From positions 1,178,001 through 1,242,000 of the forward strand of contig NZ_JPOJ01000001.1 in the NCBI RefSeq assembly GCF_000733855.1: DNA of 64,000 nt. Direction: 5' to 3'. Made by a program: the position numbers and the translations under genes. Of this stretch, positions 8,273 through 23,100 are shown piece after piece; position 1 is the stretch's first letter; every line of letters starts with the position of its first letter. The notes under the pieces are model-generated. The model was given only the letters and a program-made list of their open reading frames with translations. It searched no databases and was not told the DNA's origin. The stretch comes from Methylomicrobium agile. Lineage in GTDB: Bacteria; Pseudomonadota; Gammaproteobacteria; Methylococcales; Methylomonadaceae.

Positions 8273-8437
8273 CCCAGAGGCCCTGCAACTGTACAGAGGG
8301 TTGCATGAGCAAGCGTACCGGCTCATGCAGAGGATATTGAGTTCCTTTACCAAAAAAATTTACGATTTTAAATTCGTCGGTATGGATTTTTACGACTTTA
8401 TCATCACGAAACAATGCGGAAGGGACCGAGGCAACGG

Positions 8438-10267
8438 TTATTCCACCGTCACCGATTTCGCCAAGTTTCTTGGCTGGTCGACATCGGTGCCTTTCAATAC
8501 TGCAACATGGTAGGCCAGAAGCTGCAGCGGAATAGAAAACACGATCGGCGAAACTTCGTTTTCGACCTGGGAGATTTCAATATACTGCACGTTGCCGTCA
8601 TCCGAAGCGCTAAACCTTTCGTCTTTGAATACGATCAATTGGCCGCCGCGGGCGCTGACCTCCTGCATGTTCGATTTCAACTTTTCGAGCAGGCTGTTGT
8701 TCGGCGCTACCGTGATCACCGGCATGTCGGCGTCGATCAGCGCCAGGGGACCATGCTTCAACTCACCGGCCGGATAGGCTTCGGCATGGATGTAGGAGAT
8801 TTCCTTCAACTTCAGCGCGCCTTCCATCGCAATCGGGTAATGCGTCCCCCGGCCGAGGAACAAGGCGTGCTCTTTCTCCGCGAACTGCTCGGCCAATTCC
8901 TTCACCTTGTCGTTCAATTCCAGTGCTTTTTCGATCTTGCCGGGCAGGCCGAACAGTTCGGAGGTGATTTTTTCTTCCAACGCATTGGGCAGATGGAATC
9001 GGCGGCCGATGGCGATCACCAGCAGCATCAGCGTGACCAGCTGGGTCGTGAAGGCCTTGGTCGAGGCGACCCCGATTTCCGGGCCGGCCCGGGTCATCAG
9101 CGCCAAGTCGGATTCCCGGACCAGCGAGCTTTCCGGCACGTTGCAGATCGCGACCGAGTATTTGGCGCCCTGCCGTTTCGCTTCCTGCAGCGCGGCCAGG
9201 GTGTCTGCGGTTTCGCCCGACTGCGAGATCGTGACGATCAGCGTATCCGGCGCCAGCACCGGATTACGGTAACGGAATTCGCTGGCGACTTCGATGTCGC
9301 AAGGGACGCGCGCGAACCGTTCGAACCAGTAGCGCGCGACCAGTCCTGCATGGTAGCTGGTTCCGCAGGCGAGAATCTGCACCGATTTGATCCGGTCGAA
9401 GATTTCATTGGCGTTGTGCCCGAACGCGTTTTCCTGCAGGCGGTTCTTGACGAAGCGGCCTTCCAGCGTCTGCGAAATCGCGAACGGCTGTTCGTAGATT
9501 TCCTTCAGCATATAGTGCCGGTAATTGCCTTTATCGACCGCATCCGGTTTCAGGCCGCTTTCCTTGATCGGACGCTCGACGACATGGCCTTTCGCATCGT
9601 AAATGACCAGTTGATCGGTCTTGAGGGCGGCGATATCGCCGTCTTCGAGAAAGATGAAGCGCTGGGTGACCGGCAGCAGGGCGGCCACGTCCGAGGCGAT
9701 GAAATATTCGCCGATTCCGACCCCGATCACCAAAGGACTGCCTTTGCGGCAGGCGATCAGAAGCTCCGGACTGGCCGTGCTGATGATGCCGAGCGCATAG
9801 GCCCCTTCGAGCTTTTTGACCGTCTGCTTGACCGCATCCAGCAGCCCGCCTGTGGTTTCCAGCGCATGGTTGATTTCGTGCACGACAACTTCGGTATCGG
9901 TTTCGGAAGTGAACTCGTAGCCGTTCCGCTTTTGCGCACAACGCAAATCTTCGTGATTTTCGATAATGCCGTTATGCACGACCGCGACTTTGTTGCGGCT
10001 GACATGCGGGTGCGCATTCTCGGTACAGGGCTTCCCGTGTGTCGCCCAGCGCGTATGCGCAATCCCGAGCGTGCCGGACATCGGATCGGCGTCCAGCGAA
10101 TCCGCCAATCCCTTGACCTTGCCGACTTCCCGTTTCCGCCGGATGTTCTGACCGGCAACGATCGCGATCCCGGCCGAATCGTAGCCGCGGTATTCCAGCC
10201 GCCGTAAACCTTCGAGTAAAATCGGAACCACGTTCCGTTCCGCAATGCCGCCTACGATGCCGCACAT
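8438..10267 (-). CDS. glmS: Glutamine--fructose-6-phosphate aminotransferase (isomerizing)
   Basis: 609 residues, full length for GlmS, which makes glucosamine-6-phosphate from fructose-6-phosphate and glutamine for peptidoglycan and LPS. After Met the nucleophilic Cys2 begins the glutaminase domain (MCGIVGG). Two SIS sugar-isomerase domains follow (LACGTSYHAG near 301, SQSGETADTLAAL near 350), and the C-terminus ends in LAKSVTVE. The ATG lies one base after the glmU stop. The 3' end is the segment recognised by Tn7-type elements, but no Tn7 genes lie downstream. Confidence 0.97.
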   Translation of the reverse strand: MCGIVGGIAERNVVPILLEGLRRLEYRGYDSAGIAIVAGQNIRRKREVGKVKGLADSLDADPMSGTLGIAHTRWATHGKPCTENAHPHVSRNKVAVVHNGIIENHEDLRCAQKRNGYEFTSETDTEVVVHEINHALETTGGLLDAVKQTVKKLEGAYALGIISTASPELLIACRKGSPLVIGVGIGEYFIASDVAALLPVTQRFIFLEDGDIAALKTDQLVIYDAKGHVVERPIKESGLKPDAVDKGNYRHYMLKEIYEQPFAISQTLEGRFVKNRLQENAFGHNANEIFDRIKSVQILACGTSYHAGLVARYWFERFARVPCDIEVASEFRYRNPVLAPDTLIVTISQSGETADTLAALQEAKRQGAKYSVAICNVPESSLVRESDLALMTRAGPEIGVASTKAFTTQLVTLMLLVIAIGRRFHLPNALEEKITSELFGLPGKIEKALELNDKVKELAEQFAEKEHALFLGRGTHYPIAMEGALKLKEISYIHAEAYPAGELKHGPLALIDADMPVITVAPNNSLLEKLKSNMQEVSARGGQLIVFKDERFSASDDGNVQYIEISQVENEVSPIVFSIPLQLLAYHVAVLKGTDVDQPRNLAKSVTVE

Positions 10268-10268
10268 G

Positions 10269-11639
10269 TCATTTCTCCTTTTTTACGGGCCGTTGCCAGC
10301 CGGGAATTGAAACCTGTTTCGCCCTGGACAGGGTGAGCTGATTTTCAGGGCTGTCCTTGGTGATCGTCGAGCCGGCGCCGATCGTCGCATAATTGCCGAT
10401 CGTGACCGGTGCGATCAATTGTGTGTCCGAGCCGATGAACGCGCCGTCGCCGATTACGGTCCGAAACTTGTTCACGCCGTCGTAATTGCAGGTGATCGTG
10501 CCGGCGCCGATGTTGACCTGGCTGCCGACCGTGCTGTCGCCGATATAGCTCAGATGGTTGATTTTCGAACCCTGACCGACCGTGGATTTTTTGATCTCGA
10601 CGAAATTGCCGATATGCGCCTCTTCGGCCAATACCGTCTCCGGGCGCAACCGCGCGAATGGACCGACCCGACTGCCCTGCCCGATCACCGCGTTTTCGAT
10701 CACGCAGTTCGGCAGGATTTCGACATTGTCCTCGATAATCGAATCCTTGATCTGGCAGTTGGCGCCGATTTTGACGTTGCTGCCGATGTTGAGGCGGCCT
10801 TCCAGAATCACGTTCACGTCGATTTCGATATCCTGGCCAAGCGCTTCGAGCGTGCCTCTCAGATCGAAACGCGCGGGGTCGTAGAGCGTGACGCCTTGCG
10901 CCATCAGGACCCTGGCCTGTTCGTTCTGATACACTCGCTCCAGGTGGCTGAGCTGGTTCCGGTCGTTCACCCCGAGCACTTCGTCCTCGGTTTCAGGCCG
11001 GCTCGTCACCACCGCCACCTGTTCCGCGACCGCCATTTCGATGATATCGGTCAGGTAATATTCGCCCTGGGCGTTGTGGTTCTTCAACTGACCGAGCCAT
11101 TTTTTGAGCTGTCCGCCCCGCACCGCCATGATGCCGGTGTTCACTTCACGGATTTGCCTCTCGGACTCGTTCGCGTCTTTTTCTTCGACGATTCGGGTAA
11201 CGGCGCCTTGGCCATTTCTAACGATCCGGCCATAGCCTTTCGGATTGTCGAGCATCACGGTCAGCAGGCCCAGCGATTTTTCGCCGACGTTCGCCAGCAG
11301 CCCTTCCACGGTCGATTTTTTCAGCAGCGGCACGTCGCCGTACAGAATCAATACATTATCCTGCTCCCGGATCTGATCACCGACCTGCTGGACCGCATGG
11401 CCGGTGCCGAGCTGCTGCTTTTGCTCGAACCAGCCGGTTTCGATGTCTTTCAACGTATCGAGCACCCGTTCCGCGCCGTGGCCGTAAACGATTAGGATGT
11501 GGTTGTTTTCGAGGCCGCGGCTCATGTCGTAGACATGGCGAAGCAAGGGTTTACCGGCGATCTTGTGCAAGATTTTCGGCAATTCCGAACGCATCCGGGT
11601 TCCTTTGCCGGCGGCGAGTATGATCGTGGTCAGGTTCAT
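10269..11639 (-). CDS. glmU: Bifunctional UDP-GlcNAc pyrophosphorylase / glucosamine-1-P acetyltransferase
   Basis: 456 residues. The N-terminal uridyltransferase domain starts with MNLTTIILAAGKGTRM (nucleotide-binding LxxGxGTRM), and the C-terminal half is a left-handed beta-helix with hexapeptide repeats (for example VNIGAGTITCNYDG near 377). It makes UDP-GlcNAc from the downstream GlmS product. I chose the ATG at 11639, preceded by AGGAA. An ATG at 11726 in the same frame would add 29 residues with no GlmU similarity. It is co-directional with the atp operon but separated from it by a terminator and a palindromic repeat. Confidence 0.97.
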   Translation of the reverse strand: MNLTTIILAAGKGTRMRSELPKILHKIAGKPLLRHVYDMSRGLENNHILIVYGHGAERVLDTLKDIETGWFEQKQQLGTGHAVQQVGDQIREQDNVLILYGDVPLLKKSTVEGLLANVGEKSLGLLTVMLDNPKGYGRIVRNGQGAVTRIVEEKDANESERQIREVNTGIMAVRGGQLKKWLGQLKNHNAQGEYYLTDIIEMAVAEQVAVVTSRPETEDEVLGVNDRNQLSHLERVYQNEQARVLMAQGVTLYDPARFDLRGTLEALGQDIEIDVNVILEGRLNIGSNVKIGANCQIKDSIIEDNVEILPNCVIENAVIGQGSRVGPFARLRPETVLAEEAHIGNFVEIKKSTVGQGSKINHLSYIGDSTVGSQVNIGAGTITCNYDGVNKFRTVIGDGAFIGSDTQLIAPVTIGNYATIGAGSTITKDSPENQLTLSRAKQVSIPGWQRPVKKEK

Positions 11640-11688
11640 GGCAATTTTCCTGCGCCTCTGTGTTGTATGCGGATTTCCAGTAGAAAGT

Positions 11689-11756
11689 GTAGGGTACGCT
11701 GCGCGTACCTTTTTCCAGCGCATCAAGCACTGATAGGTACGCGCAGCGTACCCTAC
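11689..11756. repeat. REP/BIME-like palindrome pair with GTAG ends (family B)
   Basis: A perfect 21-base inverted repeat: 11689-11709 starts GTAGGGTACGC and 11736-11756 ends GCGTACCCTAC, with 26 bases between. Each arm is itself a hairpin (GGTACGC-TGC-GCGTACC) preceded on its own strand by GTAG, the layout of a bacterial interspersed mosaic element. It sits between the atp operon terminator and glmU. Confidence 0.75.
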
Positions 11757-11810
11757 CAGGGGTTTCGCTCAATGCGGAGCTTGGGATCGAGAGAAATTAT
11801 ACAAAATAAA

Positions 11811-11844
11811 AAGCCCGATAACGTCATTCGGCGCTATCGGGCTT
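11811..11844 (-). terminator. Terminator of the atp operon
   Basis: A 10-base stem AAGCCCGATA / TATCGGGCTT with a 14-base loop, followed on the minus strand by TTTATTTTGT. It lies 35 bases after the atpC stop, so glmUS probably has its own promoter. Confidence 0.8.
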
Positions 11845-11878
11845 GATTTATTCGCGTGGAAAACGCGGATTTTCGCGT

Positions 11879-12301
11879 TTAGCCGCCGCGTTTTCTGAGC
11901 CGTTCCAGCGTACGAAGCTGCATGATCGCCTGGATGAGCTGCGCCTGCGCGGTCGCGTAGTCGACTTTTCCGGACTTGTCGGCCAGGGCTTCCTCGGCTC
12001 TGGCTTTGGCCTGCAAGGCCGCCGCTTCGTCGATATCCCGCGCGCGGATCGCCGTATCGGCCAGAATGGTGACCAGATGCGGCTGTACTTCAAGAATGCC
12101 GCCCGAAATGAAATACGGGAGGCTATCCTTGTCGCTGACCTTGACTCTGACCTCGCCGGGGCTCAAGCGCGTGATCATCGGCGCGTGCCGCGGCGCGATG
12201 CCGACTTCACCCATTTCGGCGGGTGCGAACACCATTTCCGCAGAGCCGGAAAAGATTTCCTTCTCGGCGCTGACGATATCTACGTGTACGGTCATGACCA
12301 T
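11879..12301 (-). CDS. atpC: ATP synthase F1 subunit epsilon
   Basis: 140 residues, typical for epsilon: an N-terminal beta-sandwich ([50 protein letters not shown]) and a C-terminal helical pair ([32 protein letters not shown]). It belongs to the central stalk, couples rotation to catalysis and can inhibit ATP hydrolysis. It is the last gene of the operon, 18 bases after atpD. An alternative ATG lies two codons downstream at 12295. Confidence 0.96.
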   Translation of the reverse strand: MVMTVHVDIVSAEKEIFSGSAEMVFAPAEMGEVGIAPRHAPMITRLSPGEVRVKVSDKDSLPYFISGGILEVQPHLVTILADTAIRARDIDEAAALQAKARAEEALADKSGKVDYATAQAQLIQAIMQLRTLERLRKRGG

Positions 12302-12319
12302 GTTTTATCCCGTCAAAAA

Positions 12320-13759
<1,440 letters not shown>

Positions 13760-14626
13760 TTAAACAGCAGCTGCGCCGCCGACGATTTCTGAAATTTCCT
13801 GAGTAATGGCAGCCTGCCGAGCTTTGTTGTAGATCAACTGCAACTCGCCGATCAGGTTGCCGGCATTGTCCGACGCGCTCTTCATCGCGATCATTCGGGC
13901 CGCCTGTTCGCAGGCATTGTTTTCGACCAGCCCCTGGTACACCTTCGATTCGATATAGCGGGTCAGCAAGTGATCCAGCACTTCTTTCGCATCGGGCTCA
14001 TAGATATAGTCCCAATGGCCGTTCAGCTTGTCTTCGATGTCTTCGGCGACGACCGGCAACAGTTTTTCGATGGTCGGACGCTGCGTCATCGTGTTCACGA
14101 ATTCATTGCTGACCACATACAATTCGTCGATCTTGCCCTGTTCGTATTCGTCGAGCATCAAGCGAATTACCCCGGCAATATCATGCAAATGCGGCGTGTC
14201 GCCCAGCTTCGAAAGCTGGCCGACCAGTTGCACTTTTTTGAGCGAGCTGAAGAAAACGGTCGCCTTGGCTCCGATCGTGCTGACTTCGACCTCGATGCCG
14301 GCTTTGTCCCACTCGGTCAACTGGCTCAGCGTGCGCCGGAACAGGTTCGAATTCAGGCCGCCGCACAGGCCGCGGTCCGAACTGATAATGATCAGACCGA
14401 CCCGTTTGACATCGCGCTTGATCAGATACGAATGCTTGTACTCGGGATTCGCATGCGCCAGATGCTTGATGATACGGCCGATGCGCAGCGAATACGGCCG
14501 TGTCGCCTGCATTCTGTCTTTGGTCTTACGCATTTTGCTCGCGGCGACCATTTCCATCGCGCGGGTGATCTTTTGAGTATTCTTGATACTCGCGATCTTG
14601 GTGCGTATTTCTTTGCCGACTGCCAT
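13760..14626 (-). CDS. atpG: ATP synthase F1 subunit gamma
   Basis: 288 residues. The N-terminal helix ([20 protein letters not shown]) and the C-terminal helix ([20 protein letters not shown]) form the rotating coiled coil, with the central [16 protein letters not shown] segment near 78 as a family hallmark. It is the central shaft linking the c-ring to the alpha-beta hexamer, positioned between atpA and atpD. Confidence 0.97.
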   Translation of the reverse strand: MAVGKEIRTKIASIKNTQKITRAMEMVAASKMRKTKDRMQATRPYSLRIGRIIKHLAHANPEYKHSYLIKRDVKRVGLIIISSDRGLCGGLNSNLFRRTLSQLTEWDKAGIEVEVSTIGAKATVFFSSLKKVQLVGQLSKLGDTPHLHDIAGVIRLMLDEYEQGKIDELYVVSNEFVNTMTQRPTIEKLLPVVAEDIEDKLNGHWDYIYEPDAKEVLDHLLTRYIESKVYQGLVENNACEQAARMIAMKSASDNAGNLIGELQLIYNKARQAAITQEISEIVGGAAAV

Positions 14627-14638
14627 GGAATGCGCCCT

Positions 14639-16180
<1,542 letters not shown>

Positions 16181-16192
16181 TTTATATCACTC

Positions 16193-16726
16193 TCACTGTA
16201 GCGCTTTTTGCATGTGTTGGAGTTGACCCTTGATCGAACCGTCTATCACCTTGTCGCCTGCGCGCACCAGAACACCGCCGATCAACGACTTGTCGATCGA
16301 CACATTCATGCGGACTTTCTTGCCGAACTGCTTTTCGAGCTTGGCCGCAAAACTCTGCTTGCCTTCTCCGCTGAACTCATAAGCGGCATGGACCTCGACA
16401 TCCAGATAGCCTTCATCCTCCGCCTTGTGCGCTTCGAAAATCCTTGCAATCTGCGGGACCAGACTCAGGCGCCGGTTTTGCACGAGCAATTGCAGAAAAT
16501 TTGTGCCTTCCTGGTCGAGCCGGCCTTCGCCGATATCGAGCATCAATTTCGTCAAACGCTCGTTGCCGACCTTCGGGTTATTGACATAAGCCGCAAGGAT
16601 GTCATCGTTCAAAACACTTGACAGGAACGCCAGCGTTTTCGACCACTTTTCAGAAGTTCCGGTCTCTTTGGCTCTCTTAAAGACAGCCGCCGCATAAGGC
16701 CTTGCCAATGTTGCCAATTCGCTCAT
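16193..16726 (-). CDS. atpH: ATP synthase F1 subunit delta
   Basis: 177 residues with the OSCP/delta pattern: LARPYAAAVFKRAKE at the N-terminus, FLQLLVQNRRLSLVPQIARIF in the middle and LIGGVLVRAGDKVIDGSIKGQL at the C-terminus. It fixes the peripheral stalk to F1. I chose the ATG at 16726; the in-frame TTG at 16735 is less likely. It follows atpF by 11 bases. Confidence 0.95.
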   Translation of the reverse strand: MSELATLARPYAAAVFKRAKETGTSEKWSKTLAFLSSVLNDDILAAYVNNPKVGNERLTKLMLDIGEGRLDQEGTNFLQLLVQNRRLSLVPQIARIFEAHKAEDEGYLDVEVHAAYEFSGEGKQSFAAKLEKQFGKKVRMNVSIDKSLIGGVLVRAGDKVIDGSIKGQLQHMQKALQ

Positions 16727-16737
16727 TATGCTCAACC

Positions 16738-17208
16738 TTATAATTTATCGGAGACTTTGCTGATGATGCCCTGATGCTTGTTTTGATCGATTTCCGCACC
16801 GAGAATCTGCTCTGCCGCGCTGACTGCCAGAGCCGCCACTTCTTTACGCAGCGCTTCCTTGGTTTGTTCGATTTCCTGCTCGATCTGCGCTTTGGCTGCT
16901 TGGATACGGCGCTCCGCTTCCTTGTTGGCGTTATCCTTGGACTCCTCAACGATCTCATTCGCGCGTTTCTGCGCCAGCGTGACGATCTCCGAAGACTGAT
17001 CCTTTGCGTCCTTGATGATGTTCTTGGCTTTCTTCTCGGCCAGTTTCAAATCTTCCTGGCTTTTGTCGGCCGCCGCCAAACCGTCGGAAATTTTCTTTTT
17101 GCGCTCTTCCATGGCGTTGATGAAAGGCGGCCAGATGTACTTCATGGTAAACCATACCAGAAGTGCAAAGGTGATCATTTGTCCAATCAGAGTAGCATTG
17201 ATACTCAC
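16738..17208 (-). CDS. atpF: ATP synthase F0 subunit b
   Basis: 156 residues: one N-terminal membrane helix ([20 protein letters not shown]) and a long charged coiled coil ([20 protein letters not shown] onwards), the standard dimeric peripheral-stalk subunit. There is only one b-type gene, as in other gammaproteobacterial H+-ATPases, rather than a b/b' pair. It lies between atpE and atpH. Confidence 0.96.
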   Translation of the reverse strand: MSINATLIGQMITFALLVWFTMKYIWPPFINAMEERKKKISDGLAAADKSQEDLKLAEKKAKNIIKDAKDQSSEIVTLAQKRANEIVEESKDNANKEAERRIQAAKAQIEQEIEQTKEALRKEVAALAVSAAEQILGAEIDQNKHQGIISKVSDKL

Positions 17209-17250
17209 GATGCGTTCCTCTTGTCGTTTTTAGGAAATAGTAGGCTCAAT

Positions 17251-17556
<306 letters not shown>

Positions 17557-17589
17557 TTAAGTTGTAAAGAACAGTTTAAAAAATAAAGA

Positions 17590-18387
<798 letters not shown>

Positions 18388-18747
18388 TCAGCGCATCAAT
18401 AGCGCAAACCAAAAAACCGACAATGCCGTCAGATAGCCGACGAGCAGCGGTAATAACTCTATGTCAGGGATTTGAAAAATCAGGACGAAAATAGCCGCCG
18501 TCAACAGCAGCTTGCCCACTTCGCCAGTGTAAAATGATACGACGATCTTGCGCGCTTCCTGCCCGATCGCCTTTTTAATCCTGTATGCAAAAAACAGGTT
18601 CGGAAAAAACGCCGCCGCCCCGCCCAGCGCCGCGGACAAGGCCGCCATTTTTCCGACGGCGGCGGCAAAACCGGCCGCCATCAGTATCATGATCAGAATT
18701 TGATAAAGCAGTATCTTGCTGACAGTAGACAAGGTTCTACCTGCCAC
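18388..18747 (-). CDS. atpI: ATP synthase assembly protein I
   Basis: 119 residues, four predicted membrane helices (ILLYQILIMILMAAGFAAAV, LSAALGGAAAFFPNLFFAYR, LLLTAAIFVLIFQIPD, LLVGYLTALSVFWFALLM). Its size, hydropathy and position as the first gene of the atp operon identify it. Family members help assemble the c-ring or carry magnesium; the exact role is unsettled. Confidence 0.9.
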   Translation of the reverse strand: MAGRTLSTVSKILLYQILIMILMAAGFAAAVGKMAALSAALGGAAAFFPNLFFAYRIKKAIGQEARKIVVSFYTGEVGKLLLTAAIFVLIFQIPDIELLPLLVGYLTALSVFWFALLMR

Positions 18748-18842
18748 ACAGCGCTCCAGTCAATTTAGCTGGGGAATTATAACGGCCGAGGCATTTTTAA
18801 TCAAGGAGGAATGAAGCCGCCGCAACGCTGCGGCGTTTGGGG

Positions 18843-20132
18843 TCAATTCATGCGGACAGGATCGTTTTCGAAGCGCCGGATCAACAGGCCGGAAGCGCGC
18901 AGGACGTCCAACTCGGCTTCGATTTCCGCCTGCATCAGATCCAGCCGGGTCAAACGGGTTTCGGTCCTGGAACGCGACGCATCCAGAAGCTCCAGGAGAC
19001 TGCCTTTCCCCAGACGGTAACTGGACTCTCCCATTTCTTGGAGATCCGGCAGCTTGGCGATCACGTTGCGCTCGAAGTCCGCCCGCGTTTCCCGGCGCCG
19101 CGCCAGCATTTCGACGGCGCGTTCGAGCGCGCTCCGCGTGCGTGCGAGCGCCAAATCGTGCTGCAGCCGCGCGGCATGTTTTGCCGCATTGGCACGCGCA
19201 ATCGCGCCCTGGCCGCGATCGAAAATCGGTAAATCGACCGAGACACCGGCAAAGCTGGTGTTGCCGTAAGGCGAATCGGTGAACGCCGACCCGACCTGAA
19301 AAGTCGGCGTCGGCCAGCGTTCGCGCTTGGCCCGCGCCACATCGGCCTCGGCGGCGATCTCTCCGCGCCGGGCCGCTTCGATGTCCGGATGCGAGGCTTC
19401 GGCATCCGCCCATAACGCGTTAATGTCGGTCGGCACGTTCAGGCTCGACAGTTCGCCCCGCGCCTCCGGACGCCAATCCGACAATCCCAGCAGAATGCTC
19501 AATTCGGCCGCCGACGCGGACAAATCGTTGCGCAAGGTTTGCCGGCGCGTCTCGACATTTTTGGCCTCGATGTCGATGCGCAGCAGATCGTAGCGGCTGG
19601 CGCTGCCCGCCTGCAGACGTCCGGAGACGATGCCGGACAGATGTTCGACGTAGCGGGCCGTTTCGTCGAGCACGGCGATGCGCTGCCGATTCGCCAACTG
19701 TTTGACGAACAGCGCCCATTCGTCGTAAATCAGGCCGGCAAAGTCGGCGGCGATATCGGCGGCGGCCGCGTCCGCCTTTTTTTCCGCGGCCTCCAGGCGC
19801 ATGCCGCGCTGGCCGGCGATCAGCACCGGCACCTCCAGGATGACCTGCTGCTGCACGTTGCCGTCGTACATCGTGTTGGTCCGGGTCAACAGGTCGAAGC
19901 GCCCGTAGCTGAGCCGCGGATTCGGCAACACGCCGGCTTCGACGATTTCCGCGCCGGCCGCTTCGATGCGCTGTTGCAAGGCGGCATAACGCGGACTGCG
20001 TTCGCGGGTGATATCCAGCAATTGCTGCATGGTCACCGTTTCGGGCAGCTCGGCGGCAACGGCCCTGACCGCGGCCAGCATGGCCAGACAGGCAAAAGCG
20101 ACGGCTCGAATTTTCCGATCGCGTGTTTTCAT
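18843..20132 (-). CDS. czcC: CzcC-like outer-membrane efflux protein (TolC family)
   Basis: 429 residues: a signal peptide (AVAFACLAMLAAVRAVAA), then two repeats of the outer-membrane efflux protein fold rich in heptad-type helices (RYAALQQRIEAAGAEIVEAG; GVSVDLPIFDRGQGAIARA). It should form the outer-membrane channel of a tripartite metal exporter with the two preceding genes. The ATG at 20132 overlaps the czcA stop by one base. A longer in-frame reading to 20699 runs antisense-like through czcA and is not the gene start. Confidence 0.9.
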   Translation of the reverse strand: MKTRDRKIRAVAFACLAMLAAVRAVAAELPETVTMQQLLDITRERSPRYAALQQRIEAAGAEIVEAGVLPNPRLSYGRFDLLTRTNTMYDGNVQQQVILEVPVLIAGQRGMRLEAAEKKADAAAADIAADFAGLIYDEWALFVKQLANRQRIAVLDETARYVEHLSGIVSGRLQAGSASRYDLLRIDIEAKNVETRRQTLRNDLSASAAELSILLGLSDWRPEARGELSSLNVPTDINALWADAEASHPDIEAARRGEIAAEADVARAKRERWPTPTFQVGSAFTDSPYGNTSFAGVSVDLPIFDRGQGAIARANAAKHAARLQHDLALARTRSALERAVEMLARRRETRADFERNVIAKLPDLQEMGESSYRLGKGSLLELLDASRSRTETRLTRLDLMQAEIEAELDVLRASGLLIRRFENDPVRMN

Positions 20133-23100
20133 CAAGACTCCTCCTGTATATCGTCGGCCTCTTCCGGGGTGATCAGGCGCTTCGGCGTGATATACGCATA
20201 AATGACCGGCAGTACCAGCATGGCGACGAAAAACGTAGTGAACATGCCGCCGACGATCACGACCGCAAACGGCTGCTGGGTTTCGCTGCCGATGCCGGTC
20301 GACACCGCCATCGGCAACAGCCCTAGGAGTGCCAGCAGCGACGCCATCAACACCGGCCGCAAGCGGTCTACCGCGCCTTCCACGATGGCTTCGGACAGAA
20401 GCTGTCCGCCGCGCCGGCGCTCTTCGATCGCGCTGAGCACCAAGAGCCCCATCAACGACACCTGCCCCAGCAAGGCGATAAAACCGATCGCCGCGCTGAC
20501 CGACAGCGGAATGCCGGCGGCAAGCAGCAAAAAAACGCCGCCGGCCAGCGCAAACGGCGTGCACAATAGAATCGCCAGCGCGCTGCGCGCCGACTGCAAG
20601 GCGCTGTACAGCAAGCCGAGCACGATCAGCACCGCGATCGGCACCACCACCGCCAGCCGCCCCATCGCCCGTTGCTGGTTTTCGAACTCGCCGCCCCACA
20701 CCAGGAAACTGCCCTCTTCGAGCTCGACCTTACCGTCTACGGCGGCCATCGCGTCATGCACGACGGAACCCAGATCGCGGCCCTCGACGTTGAACTTCAA
20801 CGCCAGAAAACGGCGATTGGCCTCGCGCTCGATCGAAGTCCTGCCGCGTTCGATCGGCATCGCGGCCACTTCGCGCAACGGAATGCGCGCCCCCGAAGGT
20901 GCCGGCAGTTTCAGATCGCCGATCTGCTCTTTGTCGCTACGCTCGCCGGCCCGCAGAATCGTCCGCACCGGCACCGGCCGTTCGTTTTGCCAGAGTTCGG
21001 TGGTCACCTTGCCGGCCAGGCCGGTTTCGATCGTATCCTGCGCCGCATCGATGGTAATCCCCTCGCGCGCCAGGGCGGAACGGTCCAAATTGATCTGCAG
21101 CTGCGGCACGATGGACTCGCGGTACAAATCCAGGTCGATGACGCCGGGAATGGCCTTCAACAAACTTTTCGCCTGTTCCAGCGTCGCACGCATCCGTTCC
21201 AGATCATCGCCGTAGATTTTCAGGACGACCTTGCCGCGCACGCCGCTGACCGCTTCTTCGACGTTGTCCTTGATCGGCTGCGAAAAATTGAAACGCACGC
21301 CGGGAATCGCGGCCAATTCCTCGCGCATCGCCTCGACCAACTGTTCCTTGTGCAAACCCTCCCGCCATGCTTCGCGCGGCTTCAGATGCACGAACGTTTC
21401 ACTCATGTTGACGCCTTCGTTGTCGGTGCCGTCTTCGGAACGCCCCTGCTGGCTGAGGATGCTTTTGACTTCGGGAAAAGAGAGCAGGCGCTCGCGCATA
21501 TCGAGCAAAATCGCCTGGCCTTTGGCCAGCGAAATACTGGCCGGCATCTCTACGAACACATGCACATCGCCTTCGTCGAGCTCCGGCAAAAATTCGCTGC
21601 CGAGCCGGCCGGCCGCCAGCGCACCGGTCAGCAGCAAAACGCCGGCCGCGCCCAGAACTAGCGGCCGCCGCCCGAGAGACCACGCCAATAGGCGGCGGTA
21701 AAGCGCCCTGAGGCGGAGCAGGAAACGGGGCTCCTCGATCATCGCATGCTTGGGTTGAATCAACACGGCACAGAGCGCCGGCACCAGGGTCATCGCAAAG
21801 ATCAAGCCACCGCCCAGCGCGAAGCTGTAGGTCAGCGCCAAAGGCCGAAAGATGCGCCCTTCGACGCGTTCCAGGGTGAACACCGGCAACAACGCGGCAA
21901 TGATGATCAGCATCGCGAAAAATGTCGGCTTGGCGACGCTAAAAGCGGCATCGACGATCAGCCGGACCATGTCGCGATGGCTTTTGGGATGGCGATGGCT
22001 GGCCTGATGGATGACGCTCTCGACCAGAACCACGGCGCCGTCGAGAATGATGCCGAAGTCGATGGCGCCCATCGAAATCAAATTGGCGGGCATCCCCAGC
22101 CGGTAAAGCCCGGCAAACGCAACCAGCAACGACAGCGGAATGACGCAGGCGACGATCAGCGAACCGCGAATACTGCGCAAAAAGAGCCAGACCACGCCGA
22201 CGACCAGCAAAAACCCATGCAAGAGGTTGTCGTAAACGGTGTGCAGGGTTTTATCGACCAGCTCGGTACGGTCCAGGAACGGCACCAGCTTCATGCCGGC
22301 CGGCAGCATGCGGGCGTTGAGCTCCTCGACCTTGTCGTGCACCGCCGCCAGGACCCGCGACGGATTCTGTCCGCGCCGCAACAGCACGATGCCTTCCACC
22401 GCCTCTTTATGATCGTCCAGCCCCACCGTGCCCTGGCGCGGCGTATAAGCCTGCACCAGACGGGCCACATCGCCTACCGTCAACGGCGTACCGCCCTCGC
22501 TTTTCAAGACGATTTTTTTCACATCTTCGGGCGAGCCGAGATAGCCGACGCTGCGGATCACCATCTGCTGATCGCCGTGGCGCAGAAAGCCCGCGCCCAC
22601 GTTCCGGTTGGCGCTGGCGACGGCGCGGTTGACCTCGTCCAGGGTCAGGCCGAAGGATTCCAACCGAATCGGATCGATTTCGACATGGATCTCCTTGTAG
22701 TAGCCGCCGAAGGTCAGCACGTCGGCAACCCCCTGCACTTGGCGCAGCACCCGCGAGACGTTCCACTCCATCTCCGAGCGCAGTTCGTAGAGCGAATGGC
22801 GATCGCTGGTCACCACGAATTTGTAGATTTCACCCAGCGGCGTGTAATCCGGCGCCAATACCGGCTGCACCGATTCCGGCAGTTCGGCGCCGTTCATGCG
22901 CTCGGTGATCAACGTGCGCGAATAGAAGCTGTCGACGTCATCCTCGAAGGTAATGGTAATCAGCGACAAGCCGAACAGGCTCTGACTGCGCATTTGCAGC
23001 ATGCCCGGCGTGCCGTTCAAGACCCGCTCCAAAGGCACCGTTACTTGCCGTTCCACCTCTTCCGGCGCATAACCCGGCATCAGGCTGATTACGGTCACCT

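Noticed and set aside
8388-8437. Tn7 insertion downstream of the resident glmS
   Set aside because: No tns genes or Tn7 ends lie near the glmS stop; the next gene is the beta-propeller.
8414-10207. Long open frame opposite glmS (597 codons)
   Set aside because: It is a codon-bias shadow of glmS, with composition rich in R, Q, F and D and no domain. The same holds for long frames opposite atpD, atpA, czcA and glmU.
18843-20699. 618-codon frame that joins czcC with sequence inside czcA
   Set aside because: The part above 20132 is antisense-like, low-complexity Arg/Ala/Gly and overlaps czcA. The signal peptide of CzcC begins at the ATG at 20132.
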